Below are positions 15,778 through 25,235 of a stretch of DNA of 26,032 nt, piece by piece. The notes beneath the pieces were generated by a model. It was given only the letters and a program-made list of their open reading frames with translations, searched no databases and was not told the DNA's origin. Source of the stretch: Solobacterium sp. GTDB lineage: Bacteria; Bacillota_I; Bacilli_A; Erysipelotrichales; Erysipelotrichaceae. A program made the position numbers and the translations under genes. The stretch covers positions 1-26,032 of the forward strand of contig JAEEYJ010000145.1 in the NCBI GenBank assembly GCA_016291725.1, given 5' to 3'. Numbering within the stretch: position 1 is the stretch's first letter; each line of letters begins with the position of its first letter.

Positions 15778-18193
15778 CGACAAAACAACATTCAAGGAAG
15801 AGTATACAGAGAAAATCGTATCCACCTACGGACGATCCGTAGAGGAAACATCGGCAATCGAACGCTACCTGATGCTGGGCGAGATGATCCGGGCCTACGC
15901 TACGGAGAACTGGTACCGGACACAGATGGCGCTCAGGGAACAGCAGACGAAGATGGTCTACTATTTCTCGCTGGAGTTCCTGATCGGCAGGAGCCTGGAG
16001 AACAATCTGAAGAGCCTGGGGCTCTATGAGATGGTCCGGGATGGTCTGAAGGAACTGAAGGTGGACTACGAAGAACTGAAGGAAGCGGAGGCGGAGCCGG
16101 GACTGGGCAACGGTGGTCTGGGAAGGCTGGCGGCATGCTACATGGAGTCCAGCTCCACATTGAACCTGCCGGTGCGCGGTATCTGCATCCGCTACAAGTA
16201 CGGTCTGTTCCGTCAGGAGATCGATGCCCAGGGCAATCAGGTAGAAAAGCCGGATATGTGGCTGAAGGACGGCTTCCCTTGGGAAGTGCGCCAGCCGAAC
16301 GAAGCAGTGGAAGTAGACTTCTACGGCTCCATTGATACTTCTGTGGATGCCGGAGGGGATCTGCGCTTCCGGCACTACAATACGGTCAAGGTTGCGGCGG
16401 TTCCGTACGACGTTCCGGTGATCGGTTCCGGTACGGAGATGACGAACAACCTGCGTCTGTGGTCGGCAGAGCCGTCTGCGCAGGCGCCGGAGAACCAGGA
16501 CTACCGGAAGTATCTGTCCGATGTCGATGCGATCTGCCAGAACCTGTATCCGGATGATTCGACGGAAGAAGGCAAGATGCTGAGGCTGAAGCAGCAGTAC
16601 TTCTTTGTCTCGGCCGGTGTCCAGACACTGGTGCGCATGCATATGGAGCGCTACGGTACGCTGGACAATCTGGCGGAGAAGGCCGTCGTGCAGCTGAATG
16701 ATACCCATCCTGTTCTGGCGATTCCGGAAATGATGCGCATTCTGATGGATGAATATCTGATGTCCTGGCAGAAAGCGTTCGAGATTACCTGGAACGTGAT
16801 GGCCTATACGAACCATACGGTCATGCAGGAAGCGCTGGAGCGCTGGCCGGCCGGAATGATCCAGAAGCTGCTGCCGAGAATCTATCTGATCATTGAGGAG
16901 ATGGACCGGCGGTATGCTGCGTCGGTGCTGAGCCAGTATCCGAACCGCTGGGGCATGGTGCAGCGTACACGGATCCTTTCCGATGGTCTGGTGCACATGG
17001 CCAACCTGGCTGTCATCGGCTGCCACAGCATCAACGGTGTTGCGAAGATCCATACAGGCATCATTGAGAACGGTCTGTTCAAGGATTTCTATGAGATGTG
17101 GCCGGAGCGCTTCTCCAACAAGACGAACGGTGTCACACCGAGAAGGTTCCTGCTCTACGGCAATCCGGAGCTTTCGGCCTTCCTGGACGATGTGGTCGGC
17201 ACCGGCTACCGGAAGGATCTGTCAGAGCTGGAGAAACTGATGGACTTTGTGGATGATCCGATAGTGCAGGACCGCTTCCTGGCGGTGAAGCAGCAGCGCA
17301 AGGATCTGCTGGCAGACAGAATCTACCGGGATACAGGTGTCATCGTTTACCGGCACTCCATCTTCGATGTACAGGCAAAGCGTCTGCACGGCTACAAGCG
17401 CCAGCTGCTGGCCATTCTGTACGTAATCTCTCTGTACCAGAAGATCAAGGAGAATCCTTCGATGATGATCGAGCCGCATACATTCATCTTTGCGGCGAAG
17501 GCGGCTGCGTCCTACCGGTTTGCCAAAGCAGTGATCCGGCTGATCAACGCGGTCGGCAGAAAGATCAACAATGATCCGGATGTGAAAGGCCAGCTGAAGG
17601 TTGTATTCCTGCCCAACTACCGGGTAACAATGGCAGAGTACCTCACCAACGGTGCGGATATCAGCGAACAGATCAGTATGGCCGGTACGGAAGCGTCCGG
17701 TACGGGTAATATGAAGTTCATGATGAACGGTACGATTACACTGGGAACCCTGGACGGTGCGAATGTAGAAATCGACGCCCTGGTAGGCAGGGAGAACGAT
17801 GTCATCTTCGGTATGAACGTAGATGAGATCCGGAACCGCAAGCCGTCCTATCAGGCACTGGAGCTCTACAACAGCAACGTTACGATCCGCAAAGCGGTCA
17901 GTTCACTGATTGATGGTACATGGTCGGAGAACCGCGATGATTTCCGAATTATCTATGAGGAGCTCATCCGGAAGAACGATGAATACATGGTCCTGGCGGA
18001 CTTCGATGCCTACGCAAAGGCACAGGAAGAAATCCAGAAGCGCTACCATGACCGCAGGAACTGGGCGAAGAGCTGCCTGGTGAACATTGCGAAGTCGGGC
18101 TACTTCTCCAGTGACCGTGCCGTACAGGAATATGCAGATGAGATCTGGCATGTATCGCCGGTGACACTGAAGGAAGATGAAAGCGTATCTTGA
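15770..18193 (+). CDS. glgP: Glycogen / alpha-glucan phosphorylase
   Basis: This 807-residue GT35 phosphorylase has the PLP-site signature EASGTGNMKFMMNG, with the cofactor lysine at K649, followed by GTLDGANVEI. Phosphate-site residues K537, R538, H540 and K543 are present in KRLHGYKRQ. Many family members have Glu where this protein has Gly541. It releases glucose-1-phosphate from glycogen ends. The ATG at 15770 lies 8 bases before the glgB stop and is preceded by AGGAAGGG. A longer in-frame reading from 15677 only translates glgB sequence. It overlaps pulA by 17 bases. In the operon it is the degradative partner of GlgB and the debranching enzyme. Confidence 0.96.
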   Translation: MFNDKTTFKEEYTEKIVSTYGRSVEETSAIERYLMLGEMIRAYATENWYRTQMALREQQTKMVYYFSLEFLIGRSLENNLKSLGLYEMVRDGLKELKVDYEELKEAEAEPGLGNGGLGRLAACYMESSSTLNLPVRGICIRYKYGLFRQEIDAQGNQVEKPDMWLKDGFPWEVRQPNEAVEVDFYGSIDTSVDAGGDLRFRHYNTVKVAAVPYDVPVIGSGTEMTNNLRLWSAEPSAQAPENQDYRKYLSDVDAICQNLYPDDSTEEGKMLRLKQQYFFVSAGVQTLVRMHMERYGTLDNLAEKAVVQLNDTHPVLAIPEMMRILMDEYLMSWQKAFEITWNVMAYTNHTVMQEALERWPAGMIQKLLPRIYLIIEEMDRRYAASVLSQYPNRWGMVQRTRILSDGLVHMANLAVIGCHSINGVAKIHTGIIENGLFKDFYEMWPERFSNKTNGVTPRRFLLYGNPELSAFLDDVVGTGYRKDLSELEKLMDFVDDPIVQDRFLAVKQQRKDLLADRIYRDTGVIVYRHSIFDVQAKRLHGYKRQLLAILYVISLYQKIKENPSMMIEPHTFIFAAKAAASYRFAKAVIRLINAVGRKINNDPDVKGQLKVVFLPNYRVTMAEYLTNGADISEQISMAGTEASGTGNMKFMMNGTITLGTLDGANVEIDALVGRENDVIFGMNVDEIRNRKPSYQALELYNSNVTIRKAVSSLIDGTWSENRDDFRIIYEELIRKNDEYMVLADFDAYAKAQEEIQKRYHDRRNWAKSCLVNIAKSGYFSSDRAVQEYADEIWHVSPVTLKEDESVS

Positions 18194-20132
18194 TGCGTTT
18201 GACCGGATTACGGTCATAGCGGAGAAGTACTATTACAACGGGGATACCGGAGGCTTTTATGTACGCATCAATGAACACGCTGTACCCTGCAGCCTGGTAG
18301 GGCGTACAGAGCGTCCGGACGGCGTGGAGTACGCACTGGCGATCGATTCACCGTTCAGCCTGGAGGACCGGCTGATGGTGGCGGACCGCTATGGTGCAAA
18401 ATGCCCGGTACAGCCGCGCTTCATCGTCAAAACGGACTGGTTTGAGGAATACTGCACAACGGATACACAGCTCGGGGCGCTTTACGAACCGGAAGGTACG
18501 GAGTTCCGCCTCTGGGCACCGACGTCGCGCAGTGCACTGGTGGAGCTTCATCAGGGTGATACGGTATCCTACCATGCAATGACCCGGCAGAAAGGCGGGG
18601 TTTTTGCCGTACGGGTAGAGGGTGATCTGAAGCATGCGCTGTACATGTACATCATTGTGCGGGATACAGAATCCGTTCGCTGCTGCGATCCCTACGCTCT
18701 GAGCAGTACAGCGGACCACGAATACAGCGCCGTCATCGATCCGGGAGAGATCATGGGGATCGAGGATGCACCGCTGCCTCCGTGCAGCGACCCGGTCATC
18801 TATGAAATGAATATCCGGGATCTGACCGTGCTGTCCTCCTGGCCGGGAGAATACCACGGCAAGTATCTCTCACTGTGCGAAGAGGACCGGGAGCTGGACG
18901 GAATGCCGTGCGGTGCGGATTACCTGGCCATGCTGGGTGTCAGCCATGTACAGGTGCAGCCGGTCGGTGACTTTGAAGGCATAGACGAACGCTATCCCGA
19001 AATGACATACAACTGGGGATACAATCCCCTGAGCTTCCTGGTGCCGGAAGGCAGCTACAGTACAGACCCGCAGGATCCCTACGCAAGGGTGACGGAATTC
19101 AGGAAGATGGTCACAGCACTGCACCGCAAGGGCATCCGTCTGACGGTGGACGCTGTGCTGAACCATGTCTATGATCTGCAGAGAAGCGATCTGAACATGA
19201 CGGTACCGTACTACTACTTCCGCTGGAACGGGGATGGTACACCGTCAAACGGAACGTTCTGCGGCAATGATCTGGACAGTGAGCGGGTGATGGTCAGGCA
19301 GCTGTACCTGCGTACAGTGGATGTGCTGTTCGGACTGTACGGGGTCAATGGACTGCGTCTGGACCTGATGGGCATTCTCGATACAGATACAGTAAACCGG
19401 ATCCGGGACAGAGCCCTGGCCTATGACCGCAGTGCTCTGATCTACGGCGAAGGCTGGGACATGCCGACTCTGCTGGGACAGGACCGCAAGGCTTCCATCG
19501 CCAACCAGGCGAAGATGCCGGGGGTAGGCCACTTCAACGATCGTTTCCGGGATGTCATCAAAGGCGGTACAGGAGATGACCGCCTGGGTGAGAAGGGATG
19601 GCTGAGCGGCGGAGAGTATTCCAACGAGGAAGTCATTGCGGTACTGGAAGGCAGCCGGCATATCTTTGATGACGCGGGGAAATCCGTGAACTATCTGGAA
19701 AGCCATGACAACAGTACTCTGTGGGATAAACTGTGCGCCTGTTCGGATGAGCCGAAGGAGGTCCTGCGGAAGCGGCAGGTACTGATGATCAAAACAATGC
19801 TGCTGAGCAGGGGCATCCCGTTCCTGCATGCAGGAATGGAATACTACGCCAGCAAAGGCGGGCGGACGAACAGCTACTGCGCCGGTGATGCGGTGAACGG
19901 GTTTGACTGGCGCCGCTGCCGTACAGAGTACGAAACAGTGAAGCAGGTCCAGGAAGCGATCGCACTGCGGAAACGGCTGAATACGGACAGTCTGAAGGTA
20001 TGGACATCCGAAGGACTGTACCTGTTCGATTACGGAACGGTCCGGGTTGTGCTGAATCCCGGAGAACACAGCAAAAAATGGGGAAAGTCGGTGATTCCGG
20101 CATTCGGCACCGTTGTTCTGGAAGAAGAGTGA
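18177..20132 (+). CDS. pulA: Type I pullulanase (glycogen debranching enzyme)
   Basis: This 651-residue GH13 enzyme carries YNWGYNP (278-284), the hallmark of type I pullulanases. The catalytic triad is D396 in GLRLDLMG, E425 in YGEGWD and D511 in ESHDN. The N-terminus has a small beta domain (about 8-90, like the pullulanase N2 domain) and a CBM48-type domain (about 98-190). No signal peptide is present, so it should act in the cytosol on alpha-1,6 branches, especially the limit dextrin left by GlgP. The start is 17 bases inside glgP with AAGGA only two bases before the ATG, so expression may depend on coupling to glgP. The next gene starts 14 bases after its stop. Confidence 0.93.
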   Translation: MKAYLDAFDRITVIAEKYYYNGDTGGFYVRINEHAVPCSLVGRTERPDGVEYALAIDSPFSLEDRLMVADRYGAKCPVQPRFIVKTDWFEEYCTTDTQLGALYEPEGTEFRLWAPTSRSALVELHQGDTVSYHAMTRQKGGVFAVRVEGDLKHALYMYIIVRDTESVRCCDPYALSSTADHEYSAVIDPGEIMGIEDAPLPPCSDPVIYEMNIRDLTVLSSWPGEYHGKYLSLCEEDRELDGMPCGADYLAMLGVSHVQVQPVGDFEGIDERYPEMTYNWGYNPLSFLVPEGSYSTDPQDPYARVTEFRKMVTALHRKGIRLTVDAVLNHVYDLQRSDLNMTVPYYYFRWNGDGTPSNGTFCGNDLDSERVMVRQLYLRTVDVLFGLYGVNGLRLDLMGILDTDTVNRIRDRALAYDRSALIYGEGWDMPTLLGQDRKASIANQAKMPGVGHFNDRFRDVIKGGTGDDRLGEKGWLSGGEYSNEEVIAVLEGSRHIFDDAGKSVNYLESHDNSTLWDKLCACSDEPKEVLRKRQVLMIKTMLLSRGIPFLHAGMEYYASKGGRTNSYCAGDAVNGFDWRRCRTEYETVKQVQEAIALRKRLNTDSLKVWTSEGLYLFDYGTVRVVLNPGEHSKKWGKSVIPAFGTVVLEEE

Positions 20133-20146
20133 GGGCAAGGAAAATG

Positions 20147-22084
20147 ATGAAGAAATGGTATGGCGCGCTTCTGTGTACAGTACTGGTACTGAACAGTACC
20201 GCAGGGGTCCGCGCGGAGGATCAGGATTTCGATGAGTTCTTGACGGAAGAGTTCGTGGAAACCATGGAGTCGGACTATATGACCCTGCATTACGGTGTCA
20301 GGGACTATGGGAAGTACGGTATTGAGAAGCCGGAGCTGATCTTCGGTACTGCTACGAAGGAAAGCTATGAAGAAGCAAGTGATATCTACCGCGAAGCACT
20401 GGATACGCTGCATTCCTTCAACTACGACAAGCTGAGCGCTGAGCAGCAGATCGACTACCGGGTATACGACAACTACCTGACAAATCTCATCGGCCTCAAC
20501 AATCCACTGCTGGATGCTTATTTCAATCCGAACAACGGTATTCTGGACAACATCGTGACCAACTTCACGGAGTTTGTTTTCCGGGATCAGGAAGACTTCG
20601 ATGATTATCTGGCTGTACTTGATACGGTGGATGAATACATGGACGAAGCGATCGAGCTGACACAGTGGCAGGCTTCGGAAGGTGTATTCCTGCGTGATAG
20701 TCTGCTGGATGAAGCAGAGGACTGGATCCGGGATTTCCTGGATAAAGGGGAAGAGTGTCCGCTGATTGTCATCTTCGACAAGAAGGTGGATGCGTTCGAT
20801 GGGCTGAGCACCACGGAAAGGGACAGCTACAAGAAGAGGAACCGGGATATTGTACTGAACGTCGTATTCCCGGCGTACCGCAAAGCCTGGGATGAGCTGG
20901 AGAAGCTGCGCGGCTCCGGGCGCTATGAAGGCGGCATGATCAATTATCCGGGCGGTGAGGAATACTACCGTTCCCTGGTTGCGTACAAGACTTCTTCCTC
21001 CATGAGCATTCAGGAACAGGTGGATTTCCTGGACGGTGTTCTGGAAGAAGGCCTGGGCTACTATATGGTTCTCTATTTCTCTGCGCAGGATATCTTCGAC
21101 CGTTACGAAGAAGTGGTTGACTTTGACAGTGCAGAAGACATCCTGAACTATCATCAGGCGCATGTGAAGGAGCAGTATCCGGACGGTCCGGAAGTGGTCT
21201 ATGAGGTGTCCTACCTGGATCCGAGCGTTGCGAACGATTCAACGATGGCATACTATCTGGAGCCGCCGATCGATGATATCCGCGACAATGTGGTGCGCAT
21301 CAACGGTGATCTTGTCAGCGATACGAATACCATGTACGAAACGCTGGCGCACGAAGGCTTCCCCGGGCATCTGTACCAGATTACCTGGTATCTGAATACA
21401 AAGCCGCATCCTGCCCGGTCGACCATGAAGAATATGGGCTACACGGAAGGCTGGGGAATGTACGCTGAACTGTCCTCCTGGGAGTACAGCGGTCTGGATG
21501 AAGATGTTGCGCTGATGCATGAGATCGATACCATGCTCGGCTATGTATTCAATGCGTACTGCGATCTGGGTGTCAATGGTCTGGGCTGGACGGTCTCCGA
21601 TCTGAAAGTCCGGATGGATGAACATGGATTCAACGGTGAGATGGCCCAGGACATGTATGATTTTGTCATCGATGCGCCCGGGCAGATCCTGCCGTACGGC
21701 GTGGGCCTGGCTCAGTTCCTCGCCCTGAGATCCATGGCCGCCGTCAGCATGGGCAAGGATTTCGATCTCCGGAAGTTCAATGAAGTACTGCTGGTAAACG
21801 GTGACCGGCCGTTTGACCTGGTCGAGGAAGATCTTGTACAGTACATCGAAAAGTCCGGCCATCAAGTATCCGAGGACTTTACCTACCTCGACTGCTGGTT
21901 TGATCAGGCAATGAAGCTGCCGGGCGTGAACCAGGAGATGGCTCTGCAGTACATCCACCACGGTACGGAAATGCCGAGATCGAAGACTCCGTTCATCATT
22001 GCCGGTGTCGGTGCGGTGATCGTGCTGGCCCTGGCTGTCCTGCTCATCCGGAATTCCCGGAAGAAGACCTTCGGGGATGAGTGA
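20147..22084 (+). CDS. Membrane-anchored DUF885 putative metallohydrolase
   Basis: This 645-residue protein has a signal peptide (about 1-23, ending VRA) and a long acidic, largely helical DUF885 domain. It ends with one membrane segment (about 617-640) and a basic tail, so it should be displayed outside the cell as a type I membrane protein. HEGFPGH (402-408) and EGW (E434) form the HExxPGH / EGW pattern of DUF885, which resembles zinc gluzincin peptidases. Substrate is unknown; a peptidase or carboxypeptidase activity is inferred. AAGGA (20137-20141) fits the second ATG of ATGATG at 20147. It lies 14 bases after pulA and meets ung in TGATG, so it is co-transcribed with glycogen genes without an obvious link. 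Confidence 0.85.
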   Translation: MKKWYGALLCTVLVLNSTAGVRAEDQDFDEFLTEEFVETMESDYMTLHYGVRDYGKYGIEKPELIFGTATKESYEEASDIYREALDTLHSFNYDKLSAEQQIDYRVYDNYLTNLIGLNNPLLDAYFNPNNGILDNIVTNFTEFVFRDQEDFDDYLAVLDTVDEYMDEAIELTQWQASEGVFLRDSLLDEAEDWIRDFLDKGEECPLIVIFDKKVDAFDGLSTTERDSYKKRNRDIVLNVVFPAYRKAWDELEKLRGSGRYEGGMINYPGGEEYYRSLVAYKTSSSMSIQEQVDFLDGVLEEGLGYYMVLYFSAQDIFDRYEEVVDFDSAEDILNYHQAHVKEQYPDGPEVVYEVSYLDPSVANDSTMAYYLEPPIDDIRDNVVRINGDLVSDTNTMYETLAHEGFPGHLYQITWYLNTKPHPARSTMKNMGYTEGWGMYAELSSWEYSGLDEDVALMHEIDTMLGYVFNAYCDLGVNGLGWTVSDLKVRMDEHGFNGEMAQDMYDFVIDAPGQILPYGVGLAQFLALRSMAAVSMGKDFDLRKFNEVLLVNGDRPFDLVEEDLVQYIEKSGHQVSEDFTYLDCWFDQAMKLPGVNQEMALQYIHHGTEMPRSKTPFIIAGVGAVIVLALAVLLIRNSRKKTFGDE

Positions 22085-22764
22085 TGATCCACAATGATTG
22101 GTATGACTGGCTGCAGAAAGAGTTCCATGAGGACTACTTTGCAAAGCTGGCCTCGTTTGTACATGATGCCTATGAGCAGGGACCGGTGTATCCACCGAAG
22201 CAGCAGGTCTTCTCCGCGTTCGAGCATACGGACTACGCGAAGATCAAGGTGGTGATCCTGGGGCAGGATCCCTACCACCAGCGGGGGCAGGCGCACGGGA
22301 TGTGCTTCTCGGTGAACCCGGGGGTGAAGATCCCGCCCAGTCTGCAGAACATCTTCACGGAGCTGAAGGATGAACTGGGCTGCTATGTACCGGACAATGG
22401 ATATCTGATGCCCTGGGCGAAGCAGGGTGTATTCCTGCTGAACACGGTCATGACAGTAGCGGAGTCGAAGCCGCTTTCCCATGCGAACAAAGGATGGGAG
22501 ATCTTTACGGACCGGGCAATCCGGCGCATCAATGACCGGGAGGATCCGGTGGTGTTCCTGCTTTGGGGCAGGAATGCGCGGTCCAAGGCCGGCCTGATCG
22601 ATGCGTCAAAGCATCTGGTGCTGGAAGCACCGCACCCGTCTCCCCTCAGTGCGTATTACGGCTTTTTCGGGTGCGGGCACTTTGCCCGGGCGAATGAGTT
22701 CCTGTCCGGCAGGGGAAAGGAACCGGTAGACTGGCAGATAAGGAATCTGGAACATGTTCAGTAA
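22084..22764 (+). CDS. ung: Uracil-DNA glycosylase, family 1
   Basis: This 226-residue family 1 uracil-DNA glycosylase has the water-activating D62 in GQDPYH (60-65), the uracil-binding N120 in LLNTVMTV, and the HPSPLSA loop (184-190) with catalytic H184. It removes uracil from DNA in base-excision repair. The ATG overlaps the preceding stop by one base (TGATG), and a GTG codon just before it could add one residue. The stop lies 11 bases inside folC. Repair and folate genes at the end of a glycogen operon probably reflect shared transcription rather than shared function. Confidence 0.97.
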   Translation: MIHNDWYDWLQKEFHEDYFAKLASFVHDAYEQGPVYPPKQQVFSAFEHTDYAKIKVVILGQDPYHQRGQAHGMCFSVNPGVKIPPSLQNIFTELKDELGCYVPDNGYLMPWAKQGVFLLNTVMTVAESKPLSHANKGWEIFTDRAIRRINDREDPVVFLLWGRNARSKAGLIDASKHLVLEAPHPSPLSAYYGFFGCGHFARANEFLSGRGKEPVDWQIRNLEHVQ

Positions 22765-23971
22765 TGCATTGGATGCCGAAAACTATGTAATGAACCGGAG
22801 AGGGAAGGGCACCGGACTGATGCGCTTCCGGGAGATCCTGGCGGAATACGGCAATCCGCAGGATGCGTACCGTACCGTCCACGTAGCCGGTACGAACGGC
22901 AAAGGCAGTACGTGCAACTATCTGAAGGACATCTTTGTGTCCCTTGGTTACCGCACCGGGCTGTTTACATCGCCGCATCTGGATGAACACCGGGACAGAA
23001 TCCGGATCAATGATGAACTGATCCCGGAAGAGCGCTACCTGGGGTATGTCAATCAGCTGTATGAGCTGATTGAGCGGGAGAAGCTGTCCATGTTCGAGTG
23101 CGTGACATTGATCGGCTTCCTGTATTTCCGGGATGCAGAGGTGGATATTGCGGTCATTGAAACCGGGCTGGGCGGTCTGCTGGATATGACGAATGCGCTG
23201 AACCGTCCGGATCTTTCGATAATCACGACCATCGGCTACGATCATATGAATGTACTCGGCGATACGCTGGAAGAAATTGCGTACCAGAAGGCAGGAATCA
23301 TCAAGGAGCACGGAAAAGTGATCATCGGTGATCTGCTTCCGGAAGCGGCAGCGACGGTGAAGGAGCAGGCGGACCGGATGGATGCGGCTTTCTTCCGCAT
23401 GAGGCCGTTTGAGGACGTTTCCGAGCGTTCCTTCCGTCTGGGGGATACAGAGTATACCCTTTCGACAACGGCGCAGTATCAGAAGAAAAACGCGGTTCTG
23501 GCGCTTTCTGCGGCAGAGCTGCTGGGCGTGGACATCTGTGATCCCCGGGTAGTGGACGCGATCAGCGGAAGCCTCTGGAAGGGGCGTTTCGAAACAGTGT
23601 GCGAATCACCGCGGATCGTGATGGACGGCGCGCACAATGAAGAGGGCATGCGGGCACTGGTGAACTCAGCGAAGCAATTGCCCGGACCGATCATCTGCGT
23701 ATTTACAGCGCTCAGGGACAAGCAGGGGCCGGAGATGGAGCAGATGCTGGAGAGTACGGTGGACCGGCTGATCATTACCGAGATCCCGTACTACCGGGCA
23801 GACAGCGGAGAACACCTGAATTCCGGCACCCAGACCGTGATACCGGATTACAAGGAAGCCATTGATACAGCTGTCCGGGAATGTGGAGAAGGCACGGTGC
23901 TGATCTGCGGATCTCTGTACTTCGTCAGCTATGCCAGAGCATGGCTGAAGGAGAAAGGAATCCTGCAGTAA
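22754..23971 (+). CDS. folC: Folylpolyglutamate synthase / dihydrofolate synthase
   Basis: This 405-residue Mur-ligase-fold protein has the P-loop GTNGKGS (46-52), the FTSPHLDEHRDRIRIN segment and ETGLGGLLDMTN. Further on come the C-terminal-domain motifs KGRFE and DGAHNEEG. It adds glutamate to folates using ATP, and may also make dihydrofolate from dihydropteroate; the sequence does not decide between one and two activities. The length is slightly shorter than the usual 420-430. AAGGAA sits about nine bases before the ATG, and the start overlaps ung by 11 bases. It is the last gene before a strong terminator. Confidence 0.95.
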   Translation: MFSNALDAENYVMNRRGKGTGLMRFREILAEYGNPQDAYRTVHVAGTNGKGSTCNYLKDIFVSLGYRTGLFTSPHLDEHRDRIRINDELIPEERYLGYVNQLYELIEREKLSMFECVTLIGFLYFRDAEVDIAVIETGLGGLLDMTNALNRPDLSIITTIGYDHMNVLGDTLEEIAYQKAGIIKEHGKVIIGDLLPEAAATVKEQADRMDAAFFRMRPFEDVSERSFRLGDTEYTLSTTAQYQKKNAVLALSAAELLGVDICDPRVVDAISGSLWKGRFETVCESPRIVMDGAHNEEGMRALVNSAKQLPGPIICVFTALRDKQGPEMEQMLESTVDRLIITEIPYYRADSGEHLNSGTQTVIPDYKEAIDTAVRECGEGTVLICGSLYFVSYARAWLKEKGILQ

Positions 23972-23987
23972 ACAGGAAACAGCATAA

Positions 23988-24012
23988 GGCAGGCACAGGA
24001 TGCCTGCCTTTT
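23988..24012 (+). terminator. Rho-independent terminator after folC
   Basis: GGCAGGCA (23988-23995) pairs with TGCCTGCC (24001-24008) around a CAGGA loop, followed by TTTT (24009-24012). The stem extends by two A-T pairs. It ends the glgB-to-folC operon. Confidence 0.9.
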
Positions 24013-24013
24013 C

Positions 24014-24027
24014 CGTAAACGTTAACA
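24014..24027 (+). promoter_or_regulatory. cre-like operator (candidate CcpA site) upstream of glgC
   Basis: CGTAAACGTTAACA matches the consensus TGWAARCGYTWNCW at 13 of 14 positions, with C instead of T at the first base and the central CG intact. It lies immediately after the folC terminator and about 30 bases upstream of the glgC -10. That position could suit activation as well as repression. The regulator is inferred. Confidence 0.45.
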
Positions 24028-24057
24028 ATTGTATAGGATAAATGCGTCCGATCGTAT

Positions 24058-24063
24058 TATAAT
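24058..24063 (+). promoter_or_regulatory. -10 element of the glgC promoter
   Basis: A perfect TATAAT lies in an AT-rich stretch 36 bases before the glgC ATG. No good -35 is found 16-18 bases upstream; TTGTAT (24029-24034) is 23 bases away. The poor -35 suggests that an activator may be needed. Confidence 0.55.
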
Positions 24064-24098
24064 AAAGGTACCTAACGGGATTTCTGGAGGAAAACGTT

Positions 24099-25235
24099 AT
24101 GAGATCAAATAATATGGTTGCGATGATCCTGGCCGGGGGCCGAGGAACCCGGCTTTTTGACTTGACAACGAAGATTGCAAAGCCTGCGGTACACTTCGGC
24201 GGCAAGTACAGGATCATTGATTTTCCGCTGAGCAACTGTGCCAACTCAGGCATTTCCACAGTCGGTGTGCTGACACAGTACGAATCGGTGCTGCTCAATG
24301 CTTATGTAGCCGGTGGACACCGGTGGGGTATGGAAGGAAACGGCAGCGGAGTCTTTGTGCTGACGCCGCGGGAGAAGTCCTCCGAGGATTTCCAGGTCTA
24401 CAACGGAACAGCCGATGCGATTACGCAGAATCTGGACTTCCTGGACAATCTGGATCCGGAATATGTCCTGATTCTCTCGGGTGACCACATCTACAAGATG
24501 AACTACGATCAGCTGCTGAAGTTCCACATTGCAAGGGATGCGGACGCAACAATCGCCGTGCTGGAAGTGCCGTTCAAGGAAGCGTCCCGCTTCGGCATCA
24601 TGAACACGGACGAGAAGGACAGGATTCTGGAATTCGAAGAGAAGCCTGCGCATCCGAAGTCCAATCTGGCGAGCATGGGCATCTACATCTTCAGCTACAA
24701 AACCCTGCGCAGGTATCTGATGAAGGATCTGAAGGATGCCAACAGTTCCCACGACTTCGGCAAGGATATCATTCCTGCCTACCTGAACGATGAGAAGAAA
24801 CTGTATGCCTACCGTTTCCGGGGATACTGGAAGGATGTAGGTACGATCGATTCGCTGTGGGAGGCGAACATGGATCTTCTGGATGATTCATCCAGGCTCA
24901 ATCTGATGGAGGATGACTGGAAGATCTACACAGAGAGCGAGAACATTCTTCCGCAGTACATCGGTCCGAATGCGGAGATCGCGAACTGTTCCATCACCGA
25001 AGGCTGCGCAGTCTACGGCAAGGCTGTGAATTCGGTGATCGGTGCGAACGCAGTCATCGGTGAAGGTGCAGAGGTCATCGATTGCGTCGTCAACCCCGGT
25101 GCGGTCATCGGGGAAGGCGCAAAGCTTACACGCTGTGTGGTAGAGGATGAGATCAAGATACCGGCAGGAGCGGTATACGGCTCCGCGGACAGTGAACATA
25201 TTCTGTTGGTAGCAGGAGGGCAAAAGGCTGTATGA
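24099..25235 (+). CDS. glgC: Glucose-1-phosphate adenylyltransferase, catalytic subunit
   Basis: This 378-residue nucleotidyltransferase has the catalytic loop GGRGTRL (13-19), [25 protein letters not shown] with the catalytic Asp, and the Glc-1-P-binding EEKP. The C-terminal part (about 285-360) is a left-handed beta helix with repeats such as [12 protein letters not shown]. It makes ADP-glucose from ATP and glucose-1-phosphate, the committed step of glycogen synthesis. GGAGG (24086-24090) precedes the ATG. It overlaps glgD in an ATGA. It has its own promoter and is transcriptionally separate from the glgB operon. Confidence 0.97.
   Translation: MRSNNMVAMILAGGRGTRLFDLTTKIAKPAVHFGGKYRIIDFPLSNCANSGISTVGVLTQYESVLLNAYVAGGHRWGMEGNGSGVFVLTPREKSSEDFQVYNGTADAITQNLDFLDNLDPEYVLILSGDHIYKMNYDQLLKFHIARDADATIAVLEVPFKEASRFGIMNTDEKDRILEFEEKPAHPKSNLASMGIYIFSYKTLRRYLMKDLKDANSSHDFGKDIIPAYLNDEKKLYAYRFRGYWKDVGTIDSLWEANMDLLDDSSRLNLMEDDWKIYTESENILPQYIGPNAEIANCSITEGCAVYGKAVNSVIGANAVIGEGAEVIDCVVNPGAVIGEGAKLTRCVVEDEIKIPAGAVYGSADSEHILLVAGGQKAV

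Noticed and set aside
15611..17053. Minus-strand open frame of 480 codons opposite the end of glgB and start of glgP
   Set aside because: It spans the junction of two confirmed genes with shadow-type composition.
20000..20146. Longer N-terminus for the DUF885 protein
   Set aside because: The extension overlaps pulA and would bury the signal peptide internally.
20030..21163. Minus-strand open frame of 377 codons opposite the DUF885 gene
   Set aside because: Antisense to a gene with signal peptide and metal-site motifs; no independent support.
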